64,000 bases of DNA. Origin: Chryseobacterium sp. OSA05B (GTDB lineage Bacteria > Bacteroidota > Bacteroidia > Flavobacteriales > Weeksellaceae). Of this stretch, positions 1 through 7,581 are shown piece by piece. Location of the stretch: contig NZ_JAHXYH010000002.1 of NCBI RefSeq assembly GCF_019970065.1, positions 930,001 to 994,000 on the forward strand. The letters run 5' to 3'. How positions within the stretch are numbered: position 1 is the stretch's first letter; every line of letters starts with the position of its first letter. The notes under the pieces are model-generated. The model made no database searches and was not told the origin of the DNA. It worked only from the letters and a program-made list of their open reading frames with translations. Both the position numbers and the translations under genes were made by a program.

Positions 1-5
1 TAAAA

Positions 6-971
6 ATGGAATCCTATACGGAAAGAATATTGATTACAGGTGCTCTGGGACAGATCGGCACCGAACTGACAAACAGACTTGTTGAAATCCACGGAGCTGA
101 TAATGTAGTAGCATCAGGACTGGACAGATGGCAAAAGGGAATTACTGCTGCCGGACATTACGAAAGAATGGATGTTACCAATACACAGCTGGTAAGACAG
201 GTGATCAAAGATTATGAGATCACTACAGTGTATCATCTGGCATCTCTTTTATCAGGAACTTCAGAAAAGCAGCCTATTTTCGCCTGGAAATTAAATCTTG
301 AGCCTCTTCTTCATTTTTGTGAATTGGCAAAGGAAGGGCTTCTTAAAAAGATCTTCTGGCCGAGTTCTATCGCTGTATTCGGGAAAGGAATCCCAAAACA
401 TGATGTAGCGCAGGATGTGGTTTTAAATCCTACTACCGTGTATGGAATCTCCAAAATGGCGGGAGAAAAGTGGTGTGAATATTATTTTGACAAGCATGGA
501 GTAGATGTGAGAAGTATCAGATACCCGGGACTTATTTCATGGAAAACACCTGCCGGAGGTGGGACTACAGATTACGCTGTTGAGATTTTTTACGAAGCTA
601 TCGAGGAAGGAAAATACACAAGTTTCATTTCTGAAGATACCGGAATGCCGATGCTTTATATGGATGACGCGATCAACGCAACATTGAAATTAATGGAAGC
701 TCCGAAGGAAAGTCTTACCGTTCGTTCTTCTTATAATTTAGGAGGAATGTCATTTACGCCGAAAGAACTTGCCGAAGAAATCAAGAAAGAAATACCGGAA
801 TTTACGATCGATTACAAACCTGATTTCAGACAGGCGATTGCAGATTCATGGCCGGCATCCATCGACGATTCTGTAGCGAAAAAGGACTGGGGACTGACGT
901 ATGATTTCGGAATTTCTGAAATGTCGAAGGACATGATCAAGAATCTTAAAGTAAAATTGAATAAAAACTAA
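6..971 (+). CDS. NAD-dependent epimerase/dehydratase family protein (SDR; L-threonine dehydrogenase-like)
   Basis: Extended short-chain dehydrogenase of 321 residues. The Rossmann glycine motif TGALGQIG lies at residues 11-18, the catalytic serine in PSSIAVFG near 121, and the YxxxK pair is Y146/K150. Length and the downstream YPGLISW segment resemble the flavobacterial SDR-type L-threonine 3-dehydrogenases, which oxidise threonine to 2-amino-3-ketobutyrate in the cytoplasm. That substrate is inferred from overall likeness, because sugar-nucleotide epimerases share the same fold and motifs. The ATG lies only five bases into the window, so the promoter is not visible. The 84-bp gap to the next gene is AT-rich. 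Confidence 0.85.
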   Translation: MESYTERILITGALGQIGTELTNRLVEIHGADNVVASGLDRWQKGITAAGHYERMDVTNTQLVRQVIKDYEITTVYHLASLLSGTSEKQPIFAWKLNLEPLLHFCELAKEGLLKKIFWPSSIAVFGKGIPKHDVAQDVVLNPTTVYGISKMAGEKWCEYYFDKHGVDVRSIRYPGLISWKTPAGGGTTDYAVEIFYEAIEEGKYTSFISEDTGMPMLYMDDAINATLKLMEAPKESLTVRSSYNLGGMSFTPKELAEEIKKEIPEFTIDYKPDFRQAIADSWPASIDDSVAKKDWGLTYDFGISEMSKDMIKNLKVKLNKN

Positions 972-1055
972 TTACTTAAAGTTAATGTTTAAATTATTTT
1001 TATTTTAACATCTGATTTGTAATTAATTATTAGTATTATCTAAAATTTAATTTAA

Positions 1056-1808
1056 ATGATTTTATTGACTTTTAACATCTTAAATATAGAGGCTGAAGCC
1101 AAAAACAGCATGCAGATTTCTGATGAAGAAAGACTGAAGATCACAGAAGATAACACCAAAGCTATTCTTCGGATTTTAGATATTCATGATATCAAAGCCA
1201 GTTTTTTTGTGGAGATTTCCATCGCAGAAAAACTGCAGAATTTAATAAAAGCAATTTCATCCAAAGGGCATGAAATTGCTTTTTATAATTTCAATTCAAA
1301 TCTTCAGGAAATTGAAGAAGTGAAAAAAAATATTCAGGATCTTCTGGAAAAACAGATCAGAGGAATCCGGCAGAAAGATTGTAAGTTGCCTCAGGAAAAT
1401 CTGAAATCGTTGGAGTTTAATTATGTCTCCAATATCGATAATGCGGATGTTCTTTTTCCGTTCAAACGACTGAAAAGAGATACCGAGATTAATGAGGAAG
1501 ACGGACTGAGTATTGTACCGGAAAGTATCTCACCATACAGTCAGCTTCCGTATAATGATTTCGTGTTTCAGATCCTTCCAATGAACTATTATCAGAGTAT
1601 GGTTTTTGAAACGCTGAAGAATGACGATTTTGTTTTGATCTATCTTAACTCCTGGCAATTCACCGACTTTAAAAAATACCGGTTTGACATTCCGTTTTAC
1701 AGAAGCCTTTTCTCAGGAAAGAAAATGGAAGACAAACTCGATGCCCTTCTTACCTGGATCAATGAGCATGATATGGCGACTTCGCGGATGAAGGATTATA
1801 TTTTTTAG
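1056..1808 (+). CDS. Degenerate polysaccharide-deacetylase-like protein (probable pseudoenzyme)
   Basis: Protein of 250 residues with no signal peptide. Its layout follows the NodB-type deacetylases of the PEP-CTERM/Wbm kind: a start strand, a TEDNTKAILRILDIHDIKASFF helix-strand region near 30-52, GHEIAF near 71-76, and the late segments SPYSQLPYNDF and NSWQFTDF. The metal-binding residues expected from the family appear to be lost. The usual DVE at the first strand reads NIL, the SHxxxH motif after GHEIA reads FYNFNSN, and the RxP motif reads RQKDC. I therefore call the fold but not an activity. It is followed at once by a heptad repeat element and then by a convergent gene. Confidence 0.7.
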   Translation: MILLTFNILNIEAEAKNSMQISDEERLKITEDNTKAILRILDIHDIKASFFVEISIAEKLQNLIKAISSKGHEIAFYNFNSNLQEIEEVKKNIQDLLEKQIRGIRQKDCKLPQENLKSLEFNYVSNIDNADVLFPFKRLKRDTEINEEDGLSIVPESISPYSQLPYNDFVFQILPMNYYQSMVFETLKNDDFVLIYLNSWQFTDFKKYRFDIPFYRSLFSGKKMEDKLDALLTWINEHDMATSRMKDYIF

Positions 1809-2087
1809 GTAGCAGGTTGTAGGGATTAGGGAGTGTGCAGAAGGTTGAAGCTATGGTTTTTTGATGCGTGAGAACCAAGAGCCAGGAATCAAGATGTAAG
1901 ATATCAGACATCAGACGACAACTCATTAATTTAATTACTACAAACCAGTAAACGTTATTTTCGACTAGCAACTAGCAACTAGCAACTAGCAACTAGCAAC
2001 TAGCAACCAGCAACTGATAACCTTCTTTCTACCTCATTTAGTCTAAAGCCCTCAGACTCTCAAACCCTCTCACTCTCAAACTCAAAA
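1809..2087 (+). repeat. Heptad repeat element, copy A
   Basis: Fills the gap between two convergent genes. From left to right: G-rich heptads from about 1809 (GGTAGCA, GGTTGTA, GGGATTA); a core at about 1873-1921 with CCAAGAG, CCAGGAA, TCAAGAT, GTAAGAT and two ATCAGAC units in 7-bp register; an AT-rich block at 1924-1944 (CATTAAT, TTAATTA, CTACAAA); six exact CTAGCAA units plus one CCAGCAA at 1965-2013; and a CT/A-rich tail to the stop of the minus-strand gene. Copy B at 13.1-13.4 kb is the same composite in the opposite orientation. Confidence 0.9.
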
Positions 2088-3293
2088 CTAACTCAGCTCA
2101 AACAAAGTAATTTCCGGCAATACCCCAACTCTTCCCGGATAGCCCAGAACACCGAAGCCTCTGTTGACATACAGCATTTTCCCTTCACTTTCGTAAAGAT
2201 CGGCCCATTTTGGGTAACGGTATTGAACAGGAGACCATTTCACGTTTTTCAGATCTAAACCGAACTGCATTCCATGGGTGTGTCCCGAAAGGGTCAGGTG
2301 AATGTTTCCCGGGTGTTTTTTAACTACGTAATCGAAATGAGTAGGGTCGTGGCTCATCAGGATTTTTGGAGCCGATTCCGGCACGCCTTTTAAAGCATCG
2401 TCAATCTTTCCGAATTGAGGGAATGGTTTCAATCCCCAGTTTTCAACGCCGAGGATATATAATTTTTCTCCGTTTCTCTCGATCACTCTGTGTTCGTTCC
2501 TCAGCATATCAAAGCCAGCCTGTCTTTCATAGTCGATAAGTGTGTCGAGGTTTTTCTTTTTGGCATCAAGGGAAGTCCATGTTACGTAGTCGCCGTAATC
2601 GTGGTTTCCAAGCACTGCGAACTTACCGTCTTTGGCTTTTATCTTTGAAAATAGCGGAATGAACGGTTTGAATTCATCAGAAATATTATTCACCATATCC
2701 CCGGTAAAAAGGACGAGATCAGGATTCTGTTCATTGATCAGGTCAATGGCGTGCTGAAGTTTGGATGGATCTGAAAAACTTCCGCTGTGGACGTCAGAGA
2801 TCTGAATCACCTTATAGCCTTCAAAATTTTTCGAAAGACCTGGAATTTTCATCTTTATTCTTCGTACAGTATGTCTGTATTTTCCGAAAGTAATGCCATC
2901 GATGAAAAGAGCAGAAAGAACGCCTCCAAGGCCTAGTCCAACAATACTCAGGAATTTCCTCCTTTCAGGGAAGAAGTTTTCTCTCGGCTGCGTTAATCCG
3001 ATTAAATATCCTCCGGTTCTAAAAATATCATCAATTAATAAAAACAGAACCACAAAGATTTTGGGCAGTATAAAGATCAGGAATAGTGAAATTGTGATCT
3101 GGACTCTAACGGAGCTTTTATCTGATCTTTGGAAATGAGTAAGTTCATAGGCGAAAATCCCGTAAACGGTCAAAGATACAACCCAATACCCAAGCCTGAT
3201 CCAGAAATTATCTGTTAATGTTCTTATAGCCTGATAGATATAAGCTTCCAGAGCCAGAAAGATAGCGGCAATGATCAAAAAATTTCTCTGCAT
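2088..3293 (-). CDS. Membrane-anchored metallophosphoesterase (YaeI-like)
   Basis: A 401-residue protein with several hydrophobic segments in residues 1-135 and a calcineurin-like phosphoesterase domain from about 160. The metal-binding blocks are visible in order: DVHSG (D167/H169), GDMV (198-201), GNHDY (229-233) and SGHTHGMQ (about 337-344). Members hydrolyse phosphoester or pyrophosphate bonds with two metal ions. The YaeI relatives act on UDP-diacylglucosamine, but no residue here fixes the substrate. The active domain probably faces the periplasm or membrane surface. The gene is transcribed away from the KASIII-like gene terminator and converges on the deacetylase-like gene across repeat copy A. 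Confidence 0.9.
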   Translation of the reverse strand: MQRNFLIIAAIFLALEAYIYQAIRTLTDNFWIRLGYWVVSLTVYGIFAYELTHFQRSDKSSVRVQITISLFLIFILPKIFVVLFLLIDDIFRTGGYLIGLTQPRENFFPERRKFLSIVGLGLGGVLSALFIDGITFGKYRHTVRRIKMKIPGLSKNFEGYKVIQISDVHSGSFSDPSKLQHAIDLINEQNPDLVLFTGDMVNNISDEFKPFIPLFSKIKAKDGKFAVLGNHDYGDYVTWTSLDAKKKNLDTLIDYERQAGFDMLRNEHRVIERNGEKLYILGVENWGLKPFPQFGKIDDALKGVPESAPKILMSHDPTHFDYVVKKHPGNIHLTLSGHTHGMQFGLDLKNVKWSPVQYRYPKWADLYESEGKMLYVNRGFGVLGYPGRVGVLPEITLFELS

Positions 3294-3306
3294 GATAAAT
3301 CTAAAA

Positions 3307-3337
3307 AAAGCACAAAGAATACGTTTCCCTGTGCTTT
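3307..3337 (-). terminator. Rho-independent terminator after the KASIII-like gene
   Basis: AAAGCAC/GTGCTTT hairpin followed on the minus strand by a T run, lying just after the stop of the KASIII-like gene and upstream of the metallophosphoesterase start. Confidence 0.75.
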
Positions 3338-3361
3338 ATATTTTTTTGTTAATTAAATATA

Positions 3362-4429
3362 TTAAGGAAATCTGTAAACGATAGCATTGATGTTCATTCC
3401 GGCACCTACCGAAGTCATCACAATGTTACCTTTATCTTTAAACGTTTGACCTGCCATTTTTCCTTTAATTATTAAATCATACATGGTAGGAATCGTTGCT
3501 ACAGATGTATTTCCAAGGTCCTGAATGGTCATAGGAGAGATCGCATGGTCGTAATCTTTCACATCATACAGCTTGTGAAGTCTTTCGATCATCGCATAAT
3601 CCATTTTTGCATTCGCCTGGTGGATAAGAATTTTATCAATATTTTCGATAGAGAGTCCTGCATCTTCAATGGTTTCCTTGATGGCTGAAGGAACATTCTT
3701 AAGGGCGTACTCATAAATCTTTCTTCCCTGCATTCTTACGTAAAGACGTCTCTGATCTACGTTTGCATTAATGGAAGAAGCATTTTCAAGATAACACAGT
3801 TCCGGACCGTTGTCACAGATGGTGTTGTGCGCGATGATACCTACATTTTCTTCATCAGTAGCCTGTACAACCACTGCACCGGCACCGTCAGCAAAAATCA
3901 TTCTGTTTCTGTCATGCGGATCCGTAACACGGCTTAGTGTTTCTGCACCAATCACAAGAATGGTTTTGGCCGCTTTTGCCTTGATAAGGTTGTCTGCAAG
4001 GATCATGGCTTCCACCCATCCCGGACATCCGAAGATCATATCATAAGTGATGCATTTTCTGTTCTTAATGCCCAGCTTATTTTTCACTCTTGCTGCCATA
4101 TTAGGCATGAAATTCACGTATCCGTCTACAGTAACTTCTCCGAAGTTGCTTGCATAAATGATGTAGTCAAGGTCTTCGCCATCTATTTTCGCATCCTCCA
4201 GGGCTGCTTTTGCAGCTTCAGAACCGATCTGTGAGTTGGAAAGATCGTCTTCAATAAATCTTCTGTTTTCTATTTCTGTGATTTCTACAAACTTCGCGAT
4301 GGTTTCTTCTGCAGGTTTTTCAATCTTAACTCCGTCTTCAGTGTAGAACTCAGAATCCATGAAATAATCTCTACCAATAACTCTGTTAGGAATATAGGAT
4401 CCGGAACCAATAATGATCGTATTCGGCAT
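3362..4429 (-). CDS. 3-oxoacyl-ACP synthase III family protein
   Basis: Thiolase-fold condensing enzyme of 355 residues. The Cys-His-Asn triad is visible: Cys135 in IFGCPGW, His270 in LIHQAN and Asn307 in LGNTS, followed by the glycine-rich SVGAGMNINA C-terminus. It is longer than FabH of E. coli (317), with an insertion near residues 25-45, and the nucleophile is followed by Pro-Gly instead of Ala-Gly. Bacteroidetes carry several such paralogues for fatty-acid priming or aryl-polyene/flexirubin-type pathways. No such cluster surrounds this gene, so the pathway is open. It has its own promoter and terminator, so it is probably monocistronic. Confidence 0.85.
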   Translation of the reverse strand: MPNTIIIGSGSYIPNRVIGRDYFMDSEFYTEDGVKIEKPAEETIAKFVEITEIENRRFIEDDLSNSQIGSEAAKAALEDAKIDGEDLDYIIYASNFGEVTVDGYVNFMPNMAARVKNKLGIKNRKCITYDMIFGCPGWVEAMILADNLIKAKAAKTILVIGAETLSRVTDPHDRNRMIFADGAGAVVVQATDEENVGIIAHNTICDNGPELCYLENASSINANVDQRRLYVRMQGRKIYEYALKNVPSAIKETIEDAGLSIENIDKILIHQANAKMDYAMIERLHKLYDVKDYDHAISPMTIQDLGNTSVATIPTMYDLIIKGKMAGQTFKDKGNIVMTSVGAGMNINAIVYRFP

Positions 4430-4454
4430 TCGTTTATATGATTTTTTAAAGATG

Positions 4455-4462
4455 CAAAGTTA
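4455..4462 (-). promoter_or_regulatory. -7 box for the KASIII-like gene
   Basis: TAACTTTG on the minus strand matches the Bacteroidetes TAnnTTTG -7 element and lies 26 nt upstream of the ATG. No clear TTTG was assigned at -33. Confidence 0.5.
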
Positions 4463-4499
4463 ATAATTAATATTAATAACGGAGAATTAAAAATATTAT

Positions 4500-4507
4500 T
4501 AAATTTG
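4500..4507 (+). promoter_or_regulatory. -7 box for the 4531 gene
   Basis: TAAATTTG lies 23 nt upstream of the ATG at 4531, in the divergent gap. It fits TAnnTTTG. The -33 element is not obvious. Confidence 0.4.
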
Positions 4508-4530
4508 CAAAAATTGTACTTTACAATCGT

Positions 4531-5100
4531 ATGAAAAACAACTCGTCTTTAAAAGGCTTACTTATTGCAGCTGTGGTGTTTATCGTTGCCTTTGGGGTCT
4601 ACTTCTTTTTTTTAGCCAAGAAAAATTATTTTATAGTAGACAACCCTACACCCGATACTTATTATTTTAAGATCAATAACGGTTCTGAGGGAATAATTTC
4701 AGCGGGACAGTTTGTTCACGTGGATATCAAAAAAGGAAAAAACTCGATCCAGGTTTTCGACAAAAATAAAAAAATGCTCTATGATTCTGCATTTGAAGTA
4801 AATAAGATTCGTGGGCTGATCAACATCGCTCATCAGGATTATTATATTAATGATCAATATTATGGATACAATCTTAAAAAAGATTCATTACTTTTGGCCC
4901 TGGACAAAATCACAATAGACGGAAAAGATTATTTCGGAGGAGCGAGACGCTTCAACAAGCTTTATACTGAAGATTTTTATTACAATGTGGATGAAGATTA
5001 CGACAAAGTGATCAAAAACATTCAGCAGGTGGAATCGAGATCAAAGATTTTCAGAAAGCAGGATTTCCTAAATTATTACAAAGAATATTACAAGTTTTAA
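4531..5100 (+). CDS. Membrane-anchored hypothetical protein
   Basis: A 189-residue protein with one hydrophobic segment at about 8-29 (GLLIAAVVFIVAFGVYFFFL) after a short basic N-terminus, so the remainder is probably periplasmic. The exposed part is rich in Tyr, Asp and Lys, with an early FKINNG...VHVDIKKGKN stretch suggesting a small beta domain. I do not recognise a named family. It stops 3 nt before the TTG start of menG and probably heads a menG-porT transcript. Confidence 0.75.
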   Translation: MKNNSSLKGLLIAAVVFIVAFGVYFFFLAKKNYFIVDNPTPDTYYFKINNGSEGIISAGQFVHVDIKKGKNSIQVFDKNKKMLYDSAFEVNKIRGLINIAHQDYYINDQYYGYNLKKDSLLLALDKITIDGKDYFGGARRFNKLYTEDFYYNVDEDYDKVIKNIQQVESRSKIFRKQDFLNYYKEYYKF

Positions 5101-5103
5101 GTT

Positions 5104-5835
5104 TTGACAAAAGATATTACCAAAGTTACTCCCTACAATTCTGAGGCTACCAAAAAAAGCCAGGTAGAGGATATGTTCGACAATATTGCACCGAAGTACG
5201 ACCTTCTGAATCATGTTTTATCTATGAAAATAGATGTTTTATGGAGGAATAAATTGGTGAAAATGATGAAAAAAGACAATCCGCAGGAAGTGCTGGATGT
5301 GGCTACAGGAACGGGAGATTTAGCAATCACGATTGAAAAAGGAACCGATGCAAAAGTAATTGGTTTAGATTTATCACAACAAATGCTGAATGTTGGCGTT
5401 ATTAAAATAAAAAAACTTAAATTAGACGGCAAAATTTCCATGCAAAAAGGAGATGCAGAAAATTTACCTTTCGAGGACAATAGATTCGATGCTGTTTCCG
5501 TTGCATTTGGAGTAAGGAATTTTGAAAACCTTACCAAAGGTTTGGCAGAATTAAGAAGAGTAGTTAAAGATAACAAGAGTGTTTATATACTGGAGTTTTC
5601 AAAGGTTGAGGGGTTCTTAGGTCCATTTTATATGTTTTATTTCAAAAACATATTACCTGCCATCGGCAGACTGGTTTCCAAAGATAATAGGGCGTATACA
5701 TACCTTCCGGATTCTGTAAATGCTTTTCCTTTCGGGGAAAAGATGAAGCAAATTCTTTTAGATACAGGATTTAAGAAAGTAGAATATAAAAAGCTAAGTT
5801 TAGGTATAGCCACAATTTATAAAGCAACAAAGTAA
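5104..5835 (+). CDS. menG: Demethylmenaquinone / 2-methoxy-6-polyprenyl benzoquinol methyltransferase MenG (UbiE)
   Basis: Class I SAM methyltransferase of 243 residues that methylates demethylmenaquinone in the last step of menaquinone synthesis. Visible are the UbiE signature YDLLNHVLS at about 32-40, SAM motif I LDVATGTGD near 64-72, the acidic LDLSQQML and the PFEDNRFDAV segment. The start is TTG at 5104, chosen because it begins 3 nt after the preceding stop and the TKDITKVTPY N-terminus fits the family. Only 3 nt separate it from porT. The menG/ubiE-porT order is common in Flavobacteriia. Confidence 0.93.
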   Translation: MTKDITKVTPYNSEATKKSQVEDMFDNIAPKYDLLNHVLSMKIDVLWRNKLVKMMKKDNPQEVLDVATGTGDLAITIEKGTDAKVIGLDLSQQMLNVGVIKIKKLKLDGKISMQKGDAENLPFEDNRFDAVSVAFGVRNFENLTKGLAELRRVVKDNKSVYILEFSKVEGFLGPFYMFYFKNILPAIGRLVSKDNRAYTYLPDSVNAFPFGEKMKQILLDTGFKKVEYKKLSLGIATIYKATK

Positions 5836-5838
5836 CCT

Positions 5839-6621
5839 ATGAATAAATTTCTATTAAGAGCACTGGTTTTAGCCTCAGTTAATATTGCAGTTTTTGCAGA
5901 TGCGCAATTCAGAACCCGAAACAGAATGGATAAGTTGGAAGACTTTGACGAGCAGAAATTCAGTTGGGGTTTTTATTTGAACGGCAACAGGCTAGACTAC
6001 CGTATCGTCCTTCATCCAAGATATGGTGCGGAAGGTAATCAGAATCTTGTTAAATCCAGAGAAAGCTACAGTTTCGGGGCCGGTTTAATCGCCAAGTGGA
6101 GACTGAATGATCATTTGGACTTAAGATTGGAGCCAGGCTTGCAATTTGCTCAAAGGCAGTTAATTTTTAACACCCAGTCCAATGACCAGTATGCTGCCGG
6201 AACATTGACTAACCCACCTTTTTTCCCAATTGCTTTAACTGAAAAAGATAAAGTAAGAGAAATTAAATCCACTTTGGTAGATATCCCTGTACTATTGGAA
6301 CTTCACGGTAACAGATGGTACAATTCAAGACCCTATATTGCAGGAGGGGTGAACTATATAGTAAACCTTCAGTCCAATTCAGATTCTGAAGATGACAACA
6401 TGCAGCAGGTTTTCAGATCCACTACGCATAATTTTGCATGGTCAGCTGAAATGGGGATCCAGTTTTATTTCAATAAATTCAAACTGACACCGGCCATCAG
6501 AGGAACATTCTTTATGAATAACGAGAAAGTAGCGGATAATGCAACTACACCTCCATACTGGGCGACGGCAATGTCTACGCTTCAGACAAGAGCAGTGATG
6601 TTTGTTCTGAAATTCGAATAA
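5839..6621 (+). CDS. porT: PorT family outer-membrane beta-barrel protein (type IX secretion)
   Basis: A 260-residue protein with an N-terminal signal peptide ending near ADAQF and alternating beta-strand character throughout: SFGAGLIAKWRLNDHLDLRLEPGLQF, VDIPVLLELH, PYIAGGVNY, and a C-terminal strand ending in phenylalanine before the last residues. This is the compact PorT/SprT barrel needed for T9SS function and gliding in Bacteroidetes. Position right after menG supports the assignment. It links to the T9SS sorting tail seen on the LPMO at 37.4 kb. Confidence 0.88.
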   Translation: MNKFLLRALVLASVNIAVFADAQFRTRNRMDKLEDFDEQKFSWGFYLNGNRLDYRIVLHPRYGAEGNQNLVKSRESYSFGAGLIAKWRLNDHLDLRLEPGLQFAQRQLIFNTQSNDQYAAGTLTNPPFFPIALTEKDKVREIKSTLVDIPVLLELHGNRWYNSRPYIAGGVNYIVNLQSNSDSEDDNMQQVFRSTTHNFAWSAEMGIQFYFNKFKLTPAIRGTFFMNNEKVADNATTPPYWATAMSTLQTRAVMFVLKFE

Positions 6622-6642
6622 GAAAATATACATTAAAAATAC

Positions 6643-6670
6643 AAAAGGAGGTGCATCTGCATCTCCTTTT
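6643..6670 (+). terminator. Terminator after porT
   Basis: AAAAGGAG/CTCCTTTT stem with a TGCA-containing loop region and a T run, 21 nt after the porT stop. Confidence 0.8.
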
Positions 6671-6761
6671 TTCGTATCAAATCAAAATATAGAGACATTT
6701 ATTTTTGTTACTGTTATTATTTTTTTATTTTTGTTGCTAGTTAGAATATACAAAACCTGAA

Positions 6762-7064
6762 ATGCTTCAAGATTTAGAAAACAATTTTTCAGAATTAGAG
6801 AGAAAGATTTTCCTTTTACAAAAGAATTATAAAAATCTTACTGAAAGATTATCAGACTTGACTGTGGAGCATGAAGAACTGAAAACGAAATATGATGAGG
6901 AAAGAAGAAGAAATCAGGTATTAGCAGAAGAACAAAAAAATATAAAACTTTATTCAGCAATATCAGGGAATCCTGAACACAACAGATTAATGAAAAACCA
7001 TATCAACAGATTGGTAAAAGAAATTGATTTCTGTATTGCGCAGCTTCAAAACAGTGGATTATAA
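6762..7064 (+). CDS. Small coiled-coil protein preceding ZapA
   Basis: A 100-residue, strongly charged, Leu/Glu/Lys-rich protein that is helical and probably coiled-coil for about residues 5-75, with a short LMKNHINRLVKEIDFCIAQL helix at the end. Its stop overlaps the zapA start (shared base at 7064), so the two are translationally coupled. In Bacteroidetes such a partner sits before zapA and is likely involved in Z-ring or divisome function. That role is inferred from context. Confidence 0.8.
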   Translation: MLQDLENNFSELERKIFLLQKNYKNLTERLSDLTVEHEELKTKYDEERRRNQVLAEEQKNIKLYSAISGNPEHNRLMKNHINRLVKEIDFCIAQLQNSGL

Positions 7065-7351
7065 TGGAGGTAAGAAGAATAACCATCAACATTGCAGGAA
7101 GGGTATATCCGCTGAACGTGCCGGCCGCAGAGGAGGAAACTTTGCGTAAGGTTGGAAAGCAGATCGAAAATATGATTAAAGATTTTGAACAGAACTTCGA
7201 TGTCAGAGACAAACAGGATGCTTTGGCGATGTGTGCCCTTAAACTGGGAACCAACGCAGAGGTAGTTTCTCTGAACTACGAAAAAAATATAAATTCTACC
7301 AACGAAAGATTAGTGCAGATTAATCAGTCGTTGAATGAAATCGGGAAATAG
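7064..7351 (+). CDS. zapA: Cell division protein ZapA
   Basis: A 95-residue protein with the ZapA head RITINIAGRVYPLNVPAAEEETLRKVGKQI and a C-terminal helix (YEKNINSTNERLVQINQSLNEIG). ZapA cross-links FtsZ filaments at midcell. It overlaps the coiled-coil gene upstream and is followed directly by the 6S RNA gene, the same zapA-6S order known from gamma-proteobacteria. Confidence 0.9.
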   Translation: MEVRRITINIAGRVYPLNVPAAEEETLRKVGKQIENMIKDFEQNFDVRDKQDALAMCALKLGTNAEVVSLNYEKNINSTNERLVQINQSLNEIGK

Positions 7352-7372
7352 AATTCTTTTCCCGCAAAACTG

Positions 7373-7533
7373 CCTACAATAATTCTAACACATTTAAGGT
7401 AAACTCAACGCTAAACAATTACCGAGCAAATGTCCGCTGAATGGCGTGCCGGGTCTCCCGGATTACAGACAGAGGAAATCAGTTCAAATCGTGTTGATTA
7501 GGAGTTTACTCTCAATCCCTGAATTGTTGTAGG
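7373..7533 (+). ncRNA. ssrS: 6S RNA
   Basis: About 161 nt. The 5' end CCTACAATAATTC (7373-7385) pairs with GAATTGTTGTAGG (7521-7533) with one G-U-type change. A second helix pairs GGTAAACTC (from about 7398) with GAGTTTACT (from 7503). A CCGGG-TCT-CCCGG hairpin at about 7450-7462 forms the apex. A T run follows at 7534. The long rod with a large central bubble is the 6S architecture that mimics an open promoter and traps RNA polymerase. Position between zapA and rny fits. Exact ends are inferred from pairing. Confidence 0.85.
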
Positions 7534-7581
7534 TTTTTTTTATTTAGATAAGTGTAAGACAATTAAAACTCAATATATATT

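Noticed and set aside
1759..1971. 70-residue frame on the minus strand
   Set aside because: Lies across the gene end and repeat copy A. Its likeness to the frame at 13180-13368 comes from shared repeat DNA, not from a protein.
1965..2013. CRISPR array from the regular CTAGCAA repeats
   Set aside because: Units are directly adjacent 7-mers with no spacers, and no cas gene is present.
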